Below are positions 22,716 through 36,101 of a stretch of DNA of 64,000 bases, piece after piece; position 1 is the first letter of the stretch, and every line of letters begins with the position of its first letter. Under the pieces are notes generated by a model. That model worked only from the letters and a program-made list of their open reading frames with translations. It did not search any database and was not told where the DNA came from. The translations under genes and the position numbers were made by a program. The DNA comes from Hydractinia symbiolongicarpus (taxonomy: Eukaryota; Cnidaria; Hydrozoa; Anthoathecata; Hydractiniidae), in assembly GCF_029227915.1 (NCBI RefSeq), contig NC_079886.1, positions 27,444,501-27,508,500 on the forward strand, in the 5' to 3' direction.

Positions 22716-22917
22716 CAGCGTCTCATCAAAAATGAAATCATTTTTGAAAACTACAAGTCTCATGCGTTTTAGTGGTGAAGAAATAATTTAAAAAATCGTT
22801 CGGGAATTGAGTTTACTCCTGGGTACTTTCTTTGTATACATTCGACTATACGGGCCGAGTCCTGGATTTACGGGAAATTGCGGGTTTTCGTTTGCCGGCG
22901 ATTAAACTCCTTTTATT
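22716..22917 (+). repeat. Chimeric A/F monomer, 202 bp
   Basis: The left part has the type A marks ACTCCTGGGTAC and ATTCGAC, and the right part has the type F marks GTCCTGGATT and GGGAAATTGCGG. The switch lies between ACGGGCCGA and TCCTGG (about 22856-22862). A second copy starts at 24136 as part of the duplication. It explains why unit 4 lacks its last A. Confidence 0.85.
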
Positions 22918-24135
22918 CAGCGTCTCATCAAAAATGAAATCGTTTTTGAAAACTACAAGTCTTATGCGTTTTAGTGGTGAAAAAAATAATTTAAAAAATC
23001 GTTCGGGAAATGGGTTTACTCCTGGGTACTTTCTTTGTATACATTCGACTATACGGGCCGATTCCAGGATATACGGGAAATCGCGGGTTTTCGTTTGCCG
23101 GCGATTAAACTCTTTTTAATCAGCGTCTCATCAAAAATGAAATCATTTTTAAAAACTAAAAGTCTCATGCGTTTTAGTGGTGAAAAAATAATTTAAAGAA
23201 TCGTTCGGGAAATGAGTTTACTCCCTGGGTACTTTCTTTGTATACATTTGATTATACGGGCCAAGCCCGGGATTTACGGGAAATCGCGGGTTTTCGTTTA
23301 CCGGCGATTAAATTTCTTTTATTCAGCGTCTCATCAAAAATGAAATCATTTTTGAAAACTACAAGTCTCATGCGTTTTAGTGGTGAAAAAATAATTTAAA
23401 AAATCGTTCGGGAAATGAGTTCACTCCCTGCGTACTTTCTTTGTATACTTTTGACTATACGGGCCGAATCTGGGATTTACGGGAAATCGCAGGTTTTCGT
23501 TTGCCTGAGATTAAACTCCTTTTATTTAGCGTCTCATCAAGAATGAAATCGTTTTTAAAAACTACAAGTCTTATGCGTTTTAGTGGTAAAAAATTAATTT
23601 AAAAAATCGTGCGGGAAATGAGTTTACTCCCAGTTTACTTTCTTTGTATACATTCCACCATACGGGTCAAGCCCGGGATTTACGGCAAATCGCGGGTTTT
23701 CGTTTGCCGGCGATTAAACTACTTTTATTCAGCGTCTCATCAAATATGAAATCATTTTTGAAAACTAAAAGTCTCATGCGTTTTAGTGGTGAAAAAATAA
23801 TTTAAAGAATCGTTTGGGAAATGAGTTTACTCCCTGGGTACTTTCTTTGTATACTTTTCACTGTACGGGCCGAGTCCGTGATATACGGAAAATCGCGGGT
23901 TTTCGTTTGCCGGAGATTAAACTCCTTTTATTCAGCGTCTCATCAAATATGAAATCATTTTTGAAAACTACAAGTCTCATGCGTTTTAGTGGTAAAAAAT
24001 TAATTTAAAAAATCGTTCGGGAAATGAGTTTACTCCCAGTTTACTTTCTTTGTATACATTCCACTATACGGGTCAAGCCCGGGATTTACGGGAACTCTCG
24101 GGTTTTCGTTTGCCGGCGATTAAACTCCTTTTATT
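22716..24135 (+). repeat. HOR unit 5: 7-monomer tandem duplicate, first copy, 1420 bp
   Basis: Order A/F-A-E-B-C-D-C'. The same first six monomers recur from 24136. Shared rare variants include GAAGAAATAATTT, GGGAATTGAG and ATTCCACCATAC (23652 and 25072 regions). D passes directly to C' at about 23940, where TCAAGAATG is replaced by TCAAATATG; this marks the recombination junction. I saw no difference between the two copies. Confidence 0.88.
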
Positions 24136-27100
24136 CAGCGTCTCATCAAAAATGAAATCATTTTTGAAAACTACAAGTCTCATGCGTTTTAGTGGTGAAG
24201 AAATAATTTAAAAAATCGTTCGGGAATTGAGTTTACTCCTGGGTACTTTCTTTGTATACATTCGACTATACGGGCCGAGTCCTGGATTTACGGGAAATTG
24301 CGGGTTTTCGTTTGCCGGCGATTAAACTCCTTTTATTCAGCGTCTCATCAAAAATGAAATCGTTTTTGAAAACTACAAGTCTTATGCGTTTTAGTGGTGA
24401 AAAAAATAATTTAAAAAATCGTTCGGGAAATGGGTTTACTCCTGGGTACTTTCTTTGTATACATTCGACTATACGGGCCGATTCCAGGATATACGGGAAA
24501 TCGCGGGTTTTCGTTTGCCGGCGATTAAACTCTTTTTAATCAGCGTCTCATCAAAAATGAAATCATTTTTAAAAACTAAAAGTCTCATGCGTTTTAGTGG
24601 TGAAAAAATAATTTAAAGAATCGTTCGGGAAATGAGTTTACTCCCTGGGTACTTTCTTTGTATACATTTGATTATACGGGCCAAGCCCGGGATTTACGGG
24701 AAATCGCGGGTTTTCGTTTACCGGCGATTAAATTTCTTTTATTCAGCGTCTCATCAAAAATGAAATCATTTTTGAAAACTACAAGTCTCATGCGTTTTAG
24801 TGGTGAAAAAATAATTTAAAAAATCGTTCGGGAAATGAGTTCACTCCCTGCGTACTTTCTTTGTATACTTTTGACTATACGGGCCGAATCTGGGATTTAC
24901 GGGAAATCGCAGGTTTTCGTTTGCCTGAGATTAAACTCCTTTTATTTAGCGTCTCATCAAGAATGAAATCGTTTTTAAAAACTACAAGTCTTATGCGTTT
25001 TAGTGGTAAAAAATTAATTTAAAAAATCGTGCGGGAAATGAGTTTACTCCCAGTTTACTTTCTTTGTATACATTCCACCATACGGGTCAAGCCCGGGATT
25101 TACGGCAAATCGCGGGTTTTCGTTTGCCGGCGATTAAACTACTTTTATTCAGCGTCTCATCAAATATGAAATCATTTTTGAAAACTAAAAGTCTCATGCG
25201 TTTTAGTGGTGAAAAAATAATTTAAAGAATCGTTTGGGAAATGAGTTTACTCCCTGGGTACTTTCTTTGTATACTTTTCACTGTACGGGCCGAGTCCGTG
25301 ATATACGGAAAATCGCGGGTTTTCGTTTGCCGGAGATTAAACTCCTTTTATTCAGCGTCTCATCAAGAATGAAATCGTTTTTGAAAACTACAAATCTTAT
25401 GCGTTTTAGTAGTAAAAAATTAATTTAAAAATCGTTCGGGAAATGAGTTTACTCCCAGTTTACTTTCTTCGTATAAATTCGACTATATGGGTCAAGCCCG
25501 GGATTTACGGGAACTCTCGGGTTTTCGTTTGCCGGCGATTAAACTCCTTTTATTCAGCGTCTCATCAAAAATGAAATCATTTTTGAAAACTACAAGTCTC
25601 ATGCGTTTTAGTGGTGAAAAAATAATTTAAAGAATCGTTCGGGAAATGAGTTCACTCCCTGCGTACTTTCTTTGTATACTTTTGACTATACAAGCCGAAT
25701 CTGGGATTTACGGGAAATCGCAGGTTTTCGTTTGCCTGAGATTAAACTCCTTTTATTTAGCGTCTCATCAAGAATGAAATCGTTTTTAAAAACTACAAGT
25801 CTTATGCGTTTTAGTGGTAAAAAATTAATTTAAAAAATCGTGCGGGAAATGAGTTTACTCCCAGTTTACTTTCTTTGTATACATTCCACTATACGGGTCA
25901 AGCCCAGGATTTACGGCAAATCGCGGCTTTTCGTTTGCCGGCGATTAAACTACTTTTTTCAGCGTTTCATCAAAAATGAAATCATTTTTGAAAACTACAA
26001 GTCTCATGCGTTTTAGTGGTGAAAAAATAATTTAAAAAATTGTTCGGGAAATGAGTTTACTCCCAGTTTACTTTCTTTGTATACTTTTTGACTATACGGG
26101 CCGAATCTGGGATTTACGGGAAATCGCGGGTTTTCGTTTGCCGGAGATTGAACTCCTTTTATTCAGCGTCTCATCAAAAATGAAATCGTTTTTGAAAACT
26201 ACAAGTCTCATGCGTTTTAGTGGTGATAAAATAATTTAAAAAATTGTTCGGGAAATGAGTTTACTCCCAGTTTACTTTCTTTGTATACATTCGACTATAC
26301 GGGTCAAGCCCGGGATTTACGGGAAATCGCGGGTTTTCGTTTGCCGGCGATTAAACTCCTTTTATTCAGCGTCTCATCATAAACGAAATCATTATTGAAA
26401 ACTACAAGTCTCATGCGTTTTAGTGGTAAAAAATTAATTTAAAAAATCATTAGGGAAATGATTTTACTCCCAGTTTACTTTCTTTGTATACATTCGACTA
26501 TACGGGTCAAGCCCGTGATTTACGGCAAATCGCGGGTTTTCGTTTGCCGGCGATTAAACTCCTTTTATTCAGCGTCTCAACAAAAATGAAATCATTTTTG
26601 AAAACTAAAAGTCTCATGCGTTTTAGTGGTGAAAAAATAATTTAAAGAATCGTTTGGGAAATGAGTTCACTCCCTGCGTACTTTCTTTGTATACTTTTGA
26701 CTATACGGGCCGAATCTGGGATTTACGGGAAATCGTAGTTTTTCGTTTGCCGGAGATTAAACTCCTTTTATTCAGCGTCTCATCAAGAATGAAATCGTTT
26801 TTGAAAACTACAAGTCTTATGCGTTTTAGTGGTAAAAAATTAATTTAAAAAATCGTTCGGGAAATGAGTTTACTCCCAGTTTACTTTCTTCGTATAAATT
26901 CGACTATACGGGTCAAGCCCGGGATTTACGGGAACTCTCGGGATTTCGTTTGCCGGCGATTAAACTCCTTTTATTCAGCGTCTCATCAAAAATGAAATCA
27001 TTTTTAAAAACTACAAGTCTCATGCGTTTTAGCGGTAAAGAAATAATTTAAAAAATCGTTCGGGAAATGAGTTTACTCCCTGGGTAATTTCTTTGTATAC

Positions 27101-28596
27101 ATTCGACCATACGGCCAAGCCCAGGATTTACGGGAAATCGCGGGTTTTCGTTTGCCGGCGATTAAACTCCTTTTAGTTAGCGTCTCATCAAAAACGAAAT
27201 CATTTTTGAAAAGTACAAGTCTCATGCGTTTTAGTGGTGAAAAATAATTTAAAGAATCGTTCGGGAAATGAGTTTACTCCCTGGGTACTTTCTTTGTATA
27301 CATTTGACTATACGGGCCGAATCTGGGATTTACGGGAAATCGCAGGTTTTCGTTTGCCTGAGATTAAACTCCTTTTATTCAGCGTCTCATCAAGAATGAA
27401 ATCGTTTTTAAAAACTACAAGTCTTATGCGTTTTAGTGGTAAAAAATTAATTTAAAAAATCGTGCGGGAAATGAGTTTACTCCCAGTTTACTTTCTTTGT
27501 ATACATTCCACTATACGGGTCAAGCCCGGGATTTACGGCAAATCGCGGGTTTTCGTTTCCCGGCGATTAAACTACTTTTATTCAGCGTCTCATCAAAAAT
27601 GAAATCATTTTTGAAAACTAAAAGTCTCATGCATTTTAGTGGTGAAAAAATAATTTAAAGAATCGTTTGGGAAATAAGTTTACTCCCTGGGTACTTTCTT
27701 TGTATACTTTTCACTGTACGGGCCGAGTCCGTGATATACGGAAAATCGCGGGTTTGCGTTTGCCGGAGATTGAACTCCTTTTATTCAGCGTCTCATCAAA
27801 AATTAAATCATTTTTGAAAACTAAAAGTCTCATGCGTTTTAGTGGTGAAAAAATAATTTAAAAAATTGTTCGGGAAATGAGTTTACTCCCAGTTTACTTT
27901 CTTTGTATACTTTTTGACAATACGGGCCGAATCTGGGATTTACGGGAAATCGCGGGTTTTCGTTTGCCGGAGATTGAACTCCTTTTATTCAGCGTCTCAT
28001 CAAAAATGAAATCGTTTTTAAAAACTACAAGTCTCATGCGTTATAGTGGTGAAAAAATAATTTAAAAAATTGTTCGGGAAATGAGTTTACTCCCAGTTTA
28101 CTTTCTTTGTATACATTCGACTATACGGGTCAAGCCCGGGATTTACGGGAAATCGCGGGTTTTCGTTTGCCGGCGATTAAACTCCTTTTATTCAGCGTCT
28201 CATCAAAAACGAAATCATTATTGAAAACTACAAGTCTCATGCGTTTTAGTGGTAAAAAATTAATTTAAAAATCGTTAGGGAAATGAGTTTACTCCCAGTT
28301 TACTTTCTTTGTATACATTCGACTATACGGGTCAAGGCCGGGATTTACGGCAAATCGCGGGTTTTCGTTTGCCGGCGATTAAACTCCTTTTATTCAGCGT
28401 CTCATCAAAAATGAAATCATTTTTAAAAACTACAAGTCTCATGCGTTTTAGTGGTGAAGAAATAATTTAAAAAATTGTTCGGGAAATGAGTTTACTCCCT
28501 GGGTAATTTCTTTGTATACATTCGACTATACGGCCAAGCCCAGGATTTACGGGAAATCGCGGGTTTTCGTTTGCCGGCGATTAAATTTCTTTTATT
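24136..28596 (+). repeat. HOR unit 6: 22-monomer version, 4461 bp
   Basis: Order A/F-A-E-B-C-D-G-B-C-I-J-J'-Bv-G'-H-B-C-D-I-J-J'-H. The first part follows unit 1, while the last seven (from about 27180) resemble the left-edge block near 1228-2443 (C with TTTCCCGGCG, D with CATGCATTTTAG). It is the transition between the 21-monomer domain and the 11/12-monomer domain. Confidence 0.83.
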
Positions 28597-29001
28597 CAGC
28601 GTCTCATCAAAAATGAAATCATTTTTGAAAACTACAAGTCTCATGCGTTTTAGTGGTGAAAAAATAATTTAAAAAATCGTTCGGGAAATGAGTTTACTCC
28701 TGGGTACTTTCTTTGTATACTTTTGACTATACGGGCCGAGTCCTGGATTTACGGGAAATTGCGGGTTTTCGTTTCCCGGCGATTAAACTCCTTTTATTCA
28801 GCGTCTCATCAAAAATGAAATCGTTTTTGAAAACTACAAGTCTTATGCGTTTTAGTGGTGAAAAAAATAATTTAAAAAATCGTTCGGGAAATGGGTTTAC
28901 TCCTGGGTACTTTCTTTGTATACATTCGACTATACGGGCCGATTCCAGGATATACGGGAAATCGCGGGTTTTCGTTTGCCGGCGATTAAACTCTTTTTAA
29001 T

Positions 29002-29204
29002 CAGCGTCTCATCAAAAATGAAATCATTTTTAAAAACTAAAAGTCTCATGCGTTTTAGTGGTGAAAATATAATTTAAAGAATCGTTCGGGAAATGAGTTT
29101 ACTCCCTGGGTACTTTCTTTGTATACATTTGATTATACGGGCCAAGCCCGGGATTTACGGCAAATCGCGGGTTTTCGTTTCCCGGCGATTAAACTACTTT
29201 TATT
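29002..29204 (+). repeat. Chimeric E/C monomer
   Basis: The left part has ATTTGATTATACGGGCC (type E); the right part has ACGGCAAATCGCGGG, TTTCCCGGCG and AAACTACTTTT (type C). Because E and C share AAGCCCGGGATTTACGG, the exchange point lies in that common stretch. Copies occur at 29612, 31437-region and 32047, so the chimera has been amplified as part of a new unit. Confidence 0.83.
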
Positions 29205-30221
29205 CAGCGTCTCATCAAAAATGAAATCATTTTTGAAAACTAAAAGTCTCATGCATTTTAGTGGTGAAAAAATAATTTAAAGAATCGTTTGGGAAATAAG
29301 TTTACTCCCTGGGTACTTTCTTTGTATACTTTTCACTGTACGGGCCGAGTCCGTGATATACGGAAAATCGCGGGTTTGCGTTTGCCGGAGATTGAACTCC
29401 TTTTATTCAGCGTCTCATCAAAAATTAAATCATTTTTGAAAACTAAAAGTCTCATGCGTTTTAGTGGTGAAAAAATAATTTAAAAAATTGTTCGGGAAAT
29501 GAGTTTACTCCCAGTTTACTTTCTTTGTATACTTTTTGACAATACGGGCCGAATCTGGGATTTACGGGAAATCGCGGGTTTTCGTTTGCCGGAGATTGAA
29601 CTCCTTTTATTCAGCGTCTCATCAAAAATGAAATCGTTTTTAAAAACTACAAGTCTCATGCGTTATAGTGGTGAAAATATAATTTAAAGAATCGTTCGGG
29701 AAATGAGTTTACTCCCTGGGTACTTTCTTTGTATACATTTGATTATACGGGCCAAGCCCGGGATTTACGGCAAATCGCGGGTTTTCGTTTCCCGGCGATT
29801 AAACTACTTTTATTCAGCGTCTCATCAAAAATGAAATCATTTTTGAAAACTAAAAGTCTCATGCATTTTAGTGGTGAAAAAATAATTTAAAGAATCGTTT
29901 GGGAAATAAGTTTACTCCCTGGGTACTTTCTTTGTATACTTTTCACTGTACGGGCCGAGTCCGTGATATACGGAAAATCGCGGGTTTGCGTTTGCCGGAG
30001 ATTGAACTCCTTTTATTCAGCGTCTCATCAAAAATTAAATCATTTTTGAAAACTAAAAGTCTCATGCGTTTTAGAGGTGAAAAAATAATTTAAAAAATTG
30101 TTCGGGAAATGAGTTTACTCCCAGTTTACTTTCTTTGTATACTTTTTGACAATACGGGCCGAATCTGGGATTTACGGGAAATCGCGGGTTTTCGTTTGCC
30201 GGAGATTGAACTCCTTTTATT
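29002..30221 (+). repeat. E/C-D'-I trimer in two tandem copies, 610 bp each
   Basis: Copies run 29002-29611 and 29612-30221. Differences that I can see are few, for example GTTTTAGAGGTG (about 30068) against GTTTTAGTGGTG. The private variant GAAAATATAATTT links the I monomer to the start of the next E/C. Confidence 0.87.
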
Positions 30222-30828
30222 CAGCGTCTCATCAAAAATGAAATCGTTTTTAAAAACTACAAGTCTCATGCGTTATAGTGGTGAAAAAATAATTTAAAAA
30301 ATTGTTCGGGAAATGAGTTTACTCCCAGTTTACTTTCTTTGTATACATTCGACTATACGGGTCAAGCCCGGGATTTACGGGAAATCGCGGGTTTTCGTTT
30401 GCCGGCGATTAAACTCCTTTTATTCAGCGTCTCATCAAAAACGAAATCATTATTGAAAACTACAAGTCTCATGCGTTTTAGTGGTAAAAAATTAATTTAA
30501 AAATCGTTAGGGAAATGAGTTTACTCCCAGTTTACTTTCTTTGTATACATTCGACTATACGGGTCAAGGCCGGGATTTACGGCAAATCGCGGGTTTTCGT
30601 TTGCCGGCGATTAAACTCCTTTTATTCAGCGTCTCATCAAAAATGAAATCATTTTTAAAAACTACAAGTCTCATGCGTTTTAGTGGTGAAGAAATAATTT
30701 AAAAAATTGTTCGGGAAATGAGTTTACTCCCTGGGTAATTTCTTTGTATACATTCGACTATACGGCCAAGCCCAGGATTTACGGGAAATCGCGGGTTTTC
30801 GTTTGCCGGCGATTAAATTTCTTTTATT

Positions 30829-33263
30829 CAGCGTCTCATCAAAAATGAAATCATTTTTGAAAACTACAAGTCTCATGCGTTTTAGTGGTGAAAAAATAAT
30901 TTAAAAAATCGTTCGGGAAATGAGTTTACTCCTGGGTACTTTCTTTGTATACTTTTGACTATACGGGCCGAGTCCTGGATTTACGGGAAATTGCGGGTTT
31001 TCGTTTGCCGGCGATTAAACTCCTTTTATTCAGCGTCTCATCAAAAATGAAATCGTTTTTGAAAACTACAAGTCTTATGCGTTTTAGTGGTGAAAAAAAT
31101 AATTTAAAAAATCGTTCGGGAAATGGGTTTACTCCTGGGTACTTTCTTTGTATACATTCGACTATACGGGCCGATTCCAGGATATACGGGAAATCGCGGG
31201 TTTTCGTTTGCCGGCGATTAAACTCTTTTTAATCAGCGTCTCATCAAAAATGAAATCATTTTTAAAAACTAAAAGTCTCATGCGTTTTAGTGGTGAAAAT
31301 ATAATTTAAAGAATCGTTCGGGAAATGAGTTTACTCCCTGGGTACTTTCTTTGTATACATTTGATTATACGGGCCAAGCCCGGGATTTACGGGAAATCGC
31401 GGGTTTTCGTTCACCGGCGATTAAATTTCTTTTATTCAGCGTCTCATCAAAAATGAAATCATTTTTGAAAACTACAAGTCTCATGCGTTTTAGTGGTGAA
31501 AATATAATTTAAAGAATCGTTCGGGAAATGAGTTTACTCCCTGGGTACTTTCTTTGTATACATTTGATTATACGGGCCAAGCCCGGGATTTACGGCAAAT
31601 CGCGGGTTTTCGTTTCCCGGCGATTAAACTACTTTTATTCAGCGTCTCATCAAAAATGAAATCATTTTTGAAAACTAAAAGTCTCATGCATTTTAGTGGT
31701 GAAAAAATAATTTAAAGAATCGTTTGGGAAATAAGTTTACTCCCTGGGTACTTTCTTTGTATACTTTTCACTGTACGGGCCGAGTCCGTGATATACGGAA
31801 AATCGCGGGTTTGCGTTTGCCGGAGATTGAACTCCTTTTATTCAGCGTCTCATCAAAAATTAAATCATTTTTGAAAACTAAAAGTCTCATGCGTTTTAGT
31901 GGTGAAAAAATAATTTAAAAAATTGTTCGGGAAATGAGTTTACTCCCAGTTTACTTTCTTTGTATACTTTTTGACAATACGGGCCGAATCTGGGATTTAC
32001 GGGAAATCGCGGGTTTTCGTTTGCCGGAGATTGAACTCCTTTTATTCAGCGTCTCATCAAAAATGAAATCGTTTTTAAAAACTACAAGTCTCATGCGTTA
32101 TAGTGGTGAAAATATAATTTAAAGAATCGTTCGGGAAATGAGTTTACTCCCTGGGTACTTTCTTTGTATACATTTGATTATACGGGCCAAGCCCGGGATT
32201 TACGGCAAATCGCGGGTTTTCGTTTCCCGGCGATTAAACTACTTTTATTCAGCGTCTCATCAAAAATGAAATCATTTTTGAAAACTAAAAGTCTCATGCA
32301 TTTTAGTGGTGAAAAAATAATTTAAAGAATCGTTTGGGAAATAAGTTTACTCCCTGGGTACTTTCTTTGTATACTTTTCACTGTACGGGCCGAGTCCGTG
32401 ATATACGGAAAATCGCGGGTTTGCGTTTGCCGGAGATTGAACTCCTTTTATTCAGCGTCTCATCAAAAATTAAATCATTTTTGAAAACTAAAAGTCTCAT
32501 GCGTTTTAGTGGTGAAAAAATAATTTAAAAAATTGTTCGGGAAATGAGTTTACTCCCAGTTTACTTTCTTTGTATACTTTTTGACAATACGGGCCGAATC
32601 TGGGATTTACGGGAAATCGCGGGTTTTCGTTTGCCGGAGATTGAACTCCTTTTATTCAGCGTCTCATCAAAAATGAAATCGTTTTTAAAAACTACAAGTC
32701 TCATGCGTTATAGTGGTGAAAAAATAATTTAAAAAATTGTTCGGGAAATGAGTTTACTCCCAGTTTACTTTCTTTGTATACATTCGACTATACGGGTCAA
32801 GCCCGGGATTTACGGGAAATCGCGGGTTTTCGTTTGCCGGCGATTAAACTCCTTTTATTCAGCGTCTCATCAAAAACGAAATCATTATTGAAAACTACAA
32901 GTCTCATGCGTTTTAGTGGTAAAAAATTAATTTAAAAATCGTTAGGGAAATGAGTTTACTCCCAGTTTACTTTCTTTGTATACATTCGACTATACGGGTC
33001 AAGGCCGGGATTTACGGCAAATCGCGGGTTTTCGTTTGCCGGCGATTAAACTCCTTTTATTCAGCGTCTCATCAAAAATGAAATCATTTTTAAAAACTAC
33101 AAGTCTCATGCGTTTTAGTGGTGAAGAAATAATTTAAAAAATTGTTCGGGAAATGAGTTTACTCCCTGGGTAATTTCTTTGTATACATTCGACTATACGG
33201 CCAAGCCCAGGATTTACGGGAAATCGCGGGTTTTCGTTTGCCGGCGATTAAATTTCTTTTATT
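30829..33263 (+). repeat. HOR unit 8: 12 monomers, 2435 bp
   Basis: Order F-A-E-(E/C-D'-I)-(E/C-D'-I)-J-J'-H. It equals unit 7 plus one extra E monomer (with TTCACCGGCG) after the F-A pair. Its H monomer, with TGGGTAATTTC and GGCCAAGCCCAGG, ends in the E-like GATTAAATTTC as in unit 7. Confidence 0.87.
31437..32656 (+). repeat. E/C-D'-I trimer in two tandem copies within unit 8
   Basis: Copies run 31437-32046 and 32047-32656, 610 bp each. They match the trimers of unit 7 in type order and in the GAAAATATAATTT variant, showing that the trimer duplication predates the split of units 7 and 8. Confidence 0.86.
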
Positions 33264-34478
33264 CAGCGTCTCATCAAAAATGAAATCATTTTTGAAAACT
33301 ACAAGTCTCATGCGTTTTAGTGGTGAAAAAATAATTTAAAAAATCGTTCGGGAAATGAGTTTACTCCTGGGTACTTTCTTTGTATACTTTTGACTATACG
33401 GGCCGAGTCCTGGATTTACGGGAAATTGCGGGTTTTCGTTTGCCGGCGATTAAACTCCTTTTATTCAGCGTCTCATCAAAAATGAAATCGTTTTTGAAAA
33501 CTACAAGTCTTATGCGTTTTAGTGGTGAAAAAAATAATTTAAAAAATCGTTCGGGAAATGGGTTTACTCCTGGGTACTTTCTTTGTATACATTCGACTAT
33601 ACGGGCCGATTCCAGGATATACGGGAAATCGCGGGTTTTCGTTTGCCGGCGATTAAACTCTTTTTAATCAGCGTCTCATCAAAAATGAAATCATTTTTAA
33701 AAACTAAAAGTCTCATGCGTTTTAGTGGTGAAAATATAATTTAAAGAATCGTTCGGGAAATGATTTTACTCCCTGGGTACTTTCTTTGTATACATTTGAT
33801 TATACGGGCCAAGCCCGGGATTTACGGGAAATCGCGGGTTTTCGTTCACCGGCGATTAAATTTCTTTTATTCAGCGTCTCATCAAAAATGAAATCATTTT
33901 TGAAAACTACAAGTCTCATGCGTTTTAGTTGTGAAAAAATAATTTAAAAAATCGTTCGGGAAATGAGTTTACTCCTGGGTACTTTCTTTGTATACATTCG
34001 ACTATACGGGCCGATTCCAGGATATACGGGAAATCGCGGGTTTTCGTTTGCCGGCGATTAAACTCTTTTTAATCAGCGTCTCATCAAAAATGAAATCATT
34101 TTTAAAAACTAAAAGTCTCATGCGTTTTAGTGGTGAAAATATAATTTAAAGAATCGTTCGGGAAATGAGTTTACTCCCTGGGTACTTTCTTTGTATACAT
34201 TTGATTATACGGGCCAAGCCCGGGATTTACGGGAAATCGCGGGTTTTCGTTCACCGGCGATTAAATTTCTTTTATTCAGCGTCTCATCAAAAATGAAATC
34301 ATTTTTGAAAACTACAAGTCTCATGCGTTTTAGTGGTGAAAAAATAATTTAAAAAATCGTTCGGGAAATGAGTTTACTCCTGGGTACTTTCTTTGTATAC
34401 ATTCGACTATACGGGCCGATTCCAGGATATACAGGAAATCGCGGGTTTTCGTTTGCCGGCGATTAAACTCCTTTTATT
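33264..34478 (+). repeat. HOR unit 9: 6-monomer block F-A-E-A-E-A, 1215 bp
   Basis: After F, the A-E pair is repeated, with E carrying TTCACCGGCG in both and GAAAATATAATTT before each E. It marks the right border of the GAAAATATAATTT-bearing domain; I do not see this variant further right, apart from a separate GTTAAAATATAATTT near 49520. Confidence 0.83.
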
Positions 34479-36101
34479 CAGCGTCTCATCAAAAATGAAA
34501 TCATTTTTGAAAACTAAAAGTCTCATGCGTTTTAATGGTGAAAAAATAATTTAAAGAATCGTTCGGGAAATGAGTTTACTCCCTGGGTACTTTCTTTGTA
34601 TACTTTTGACTATACGGGCCGAGTCCTGGATTTACGGGAAATTGCGGGTTTTCGTTTGCCGGCGATTAAACTCCTTTTATTCAGCGTCTCATCAAAAATG
34701 AAATCGTTTTTGAAAACTACAAGTCTTATGCGTTTTAGTGGTGAAAAAAATAATTTAAAAAGTCGTTCAGGAAATGAGTTTACTCCTGGGTACTTTCTTT
34801 GTATACATTCGACTATACGGGCCGATTCCAGGATGTACTGGAAATCGCGGGTTTTCGTTTGCCGGCGATTAAACTCTTTTTAATCAGCGTCTCATCAAAA
34901 ATGAAATCATTTTTAAAAACTAAAAGTCTCATGCGTTTTAGTGGTGAAAAAATAATTTAAAGAATCGTTCGGGAAATGAGTTTACTCCCTGGGTACTTTC
35001 TTTGTATACTTTTGACTATACGGGCCGAGTCCTGGATTTACGGGAAATTGCGGGTTTTCGTTTGCCGGCGATTAAACTCCTTTTATTCAGCGTCTCATCA
35101 ATAATGAAATCGTTTTTGAAAACTACAAGTCTTATGCGTTTTAGTGGTAAAAAATTAATTTAAAAAATCGTTCGGGAAATGAGTTTACTCCCTGGGTACT
35201 TTCTTTGTATACTTTTCACTGTACGGGCCGAGTCCGTGATATACGGAAAATCGCGGGTTTTCGTTTGCCGGCAATTAAACTTCTTTTATTCAGTGTCTCA
35301 TCAAAAACGAAATCATTTTTGAAAACTACAAGTCTCATGCGTTTTAGTGGTGAAAAATAATTTAAAAAATCCTTCGGGAAATGAGTTTACTCCCTGCGTA
35401 CTTTCTTTGTATACTTTTGACTATACGGGCCGAATCTGGGATTTACGGGAAATCGCGGGTTTTCATTTGCCGGAGATTAAACTCCTTTTATTCAGCGTCT
35501 CATCAAGAATGAAATCATTTTTGAAAACTACAAGTCTCATGCGTTTTAGTTGTGAAAAAATAATTTAAAGAATCGTTCGGGAAATGAGTTTACTCCCTGG
35601 GTGCTTTCTTTGTATACTTTTCACTGTACGGGCCGAGTCCGTGATATACGGAAAATCGCGGGTTTTCGTTTGCCGGCGATTAAACTTCTTTTATTCAGAG
35701 TCTTATCAAAAACGAAATCATTTTTGAAAACTACAAGTCTCATGGGTTTTAGTGGTGAAAAACAATTTAAAGAATCGTTCGGGAAATGAGTTTACTCCCT
35801 GCGTACTTTCTTTGTATACTTTTTGACTATGCGGGCCGAATCTGGGATTTACGGGAAATCGCGGGTTTTCGTTTGCCGGCGATTAAACTCCTTTTATTCA
35901 GCGTCTCATCAAAAACGAAATCATTTTTGAAAACTACAAGTCTCATGCGTTCTAGTGGTAAAAAATTAATTTAAAAAATCGTTCGGGAAATGAGTTTACT
36001 CCCAGTTTACTTTCTTTGTATACATTCCACTATACGGGTCAAGCCCGGGATTTACGGCAAATCGCAGGTTTTCGTTTGCCGGAGATTAAACTCCTTTTAT
36101 T

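Larger units (their letters stand above)
28597..30828 (+). repeat. HOR unit 7: 11 monomers, 2232 bp
   Basis: Order F-A-(E/C-D'-I)-(E/C-D'-I)-J-J'-H. It contains a tandem trimer. D' has GGGAAATAAG and GGGTTTGCG; I has GACAATACGG and GCGTTATAGTGG. J' has GTCAAGGCCGGG. The F here has TTTCCCGGCG, unlike unit 8, a single-base difference. Confidence 0.87.
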
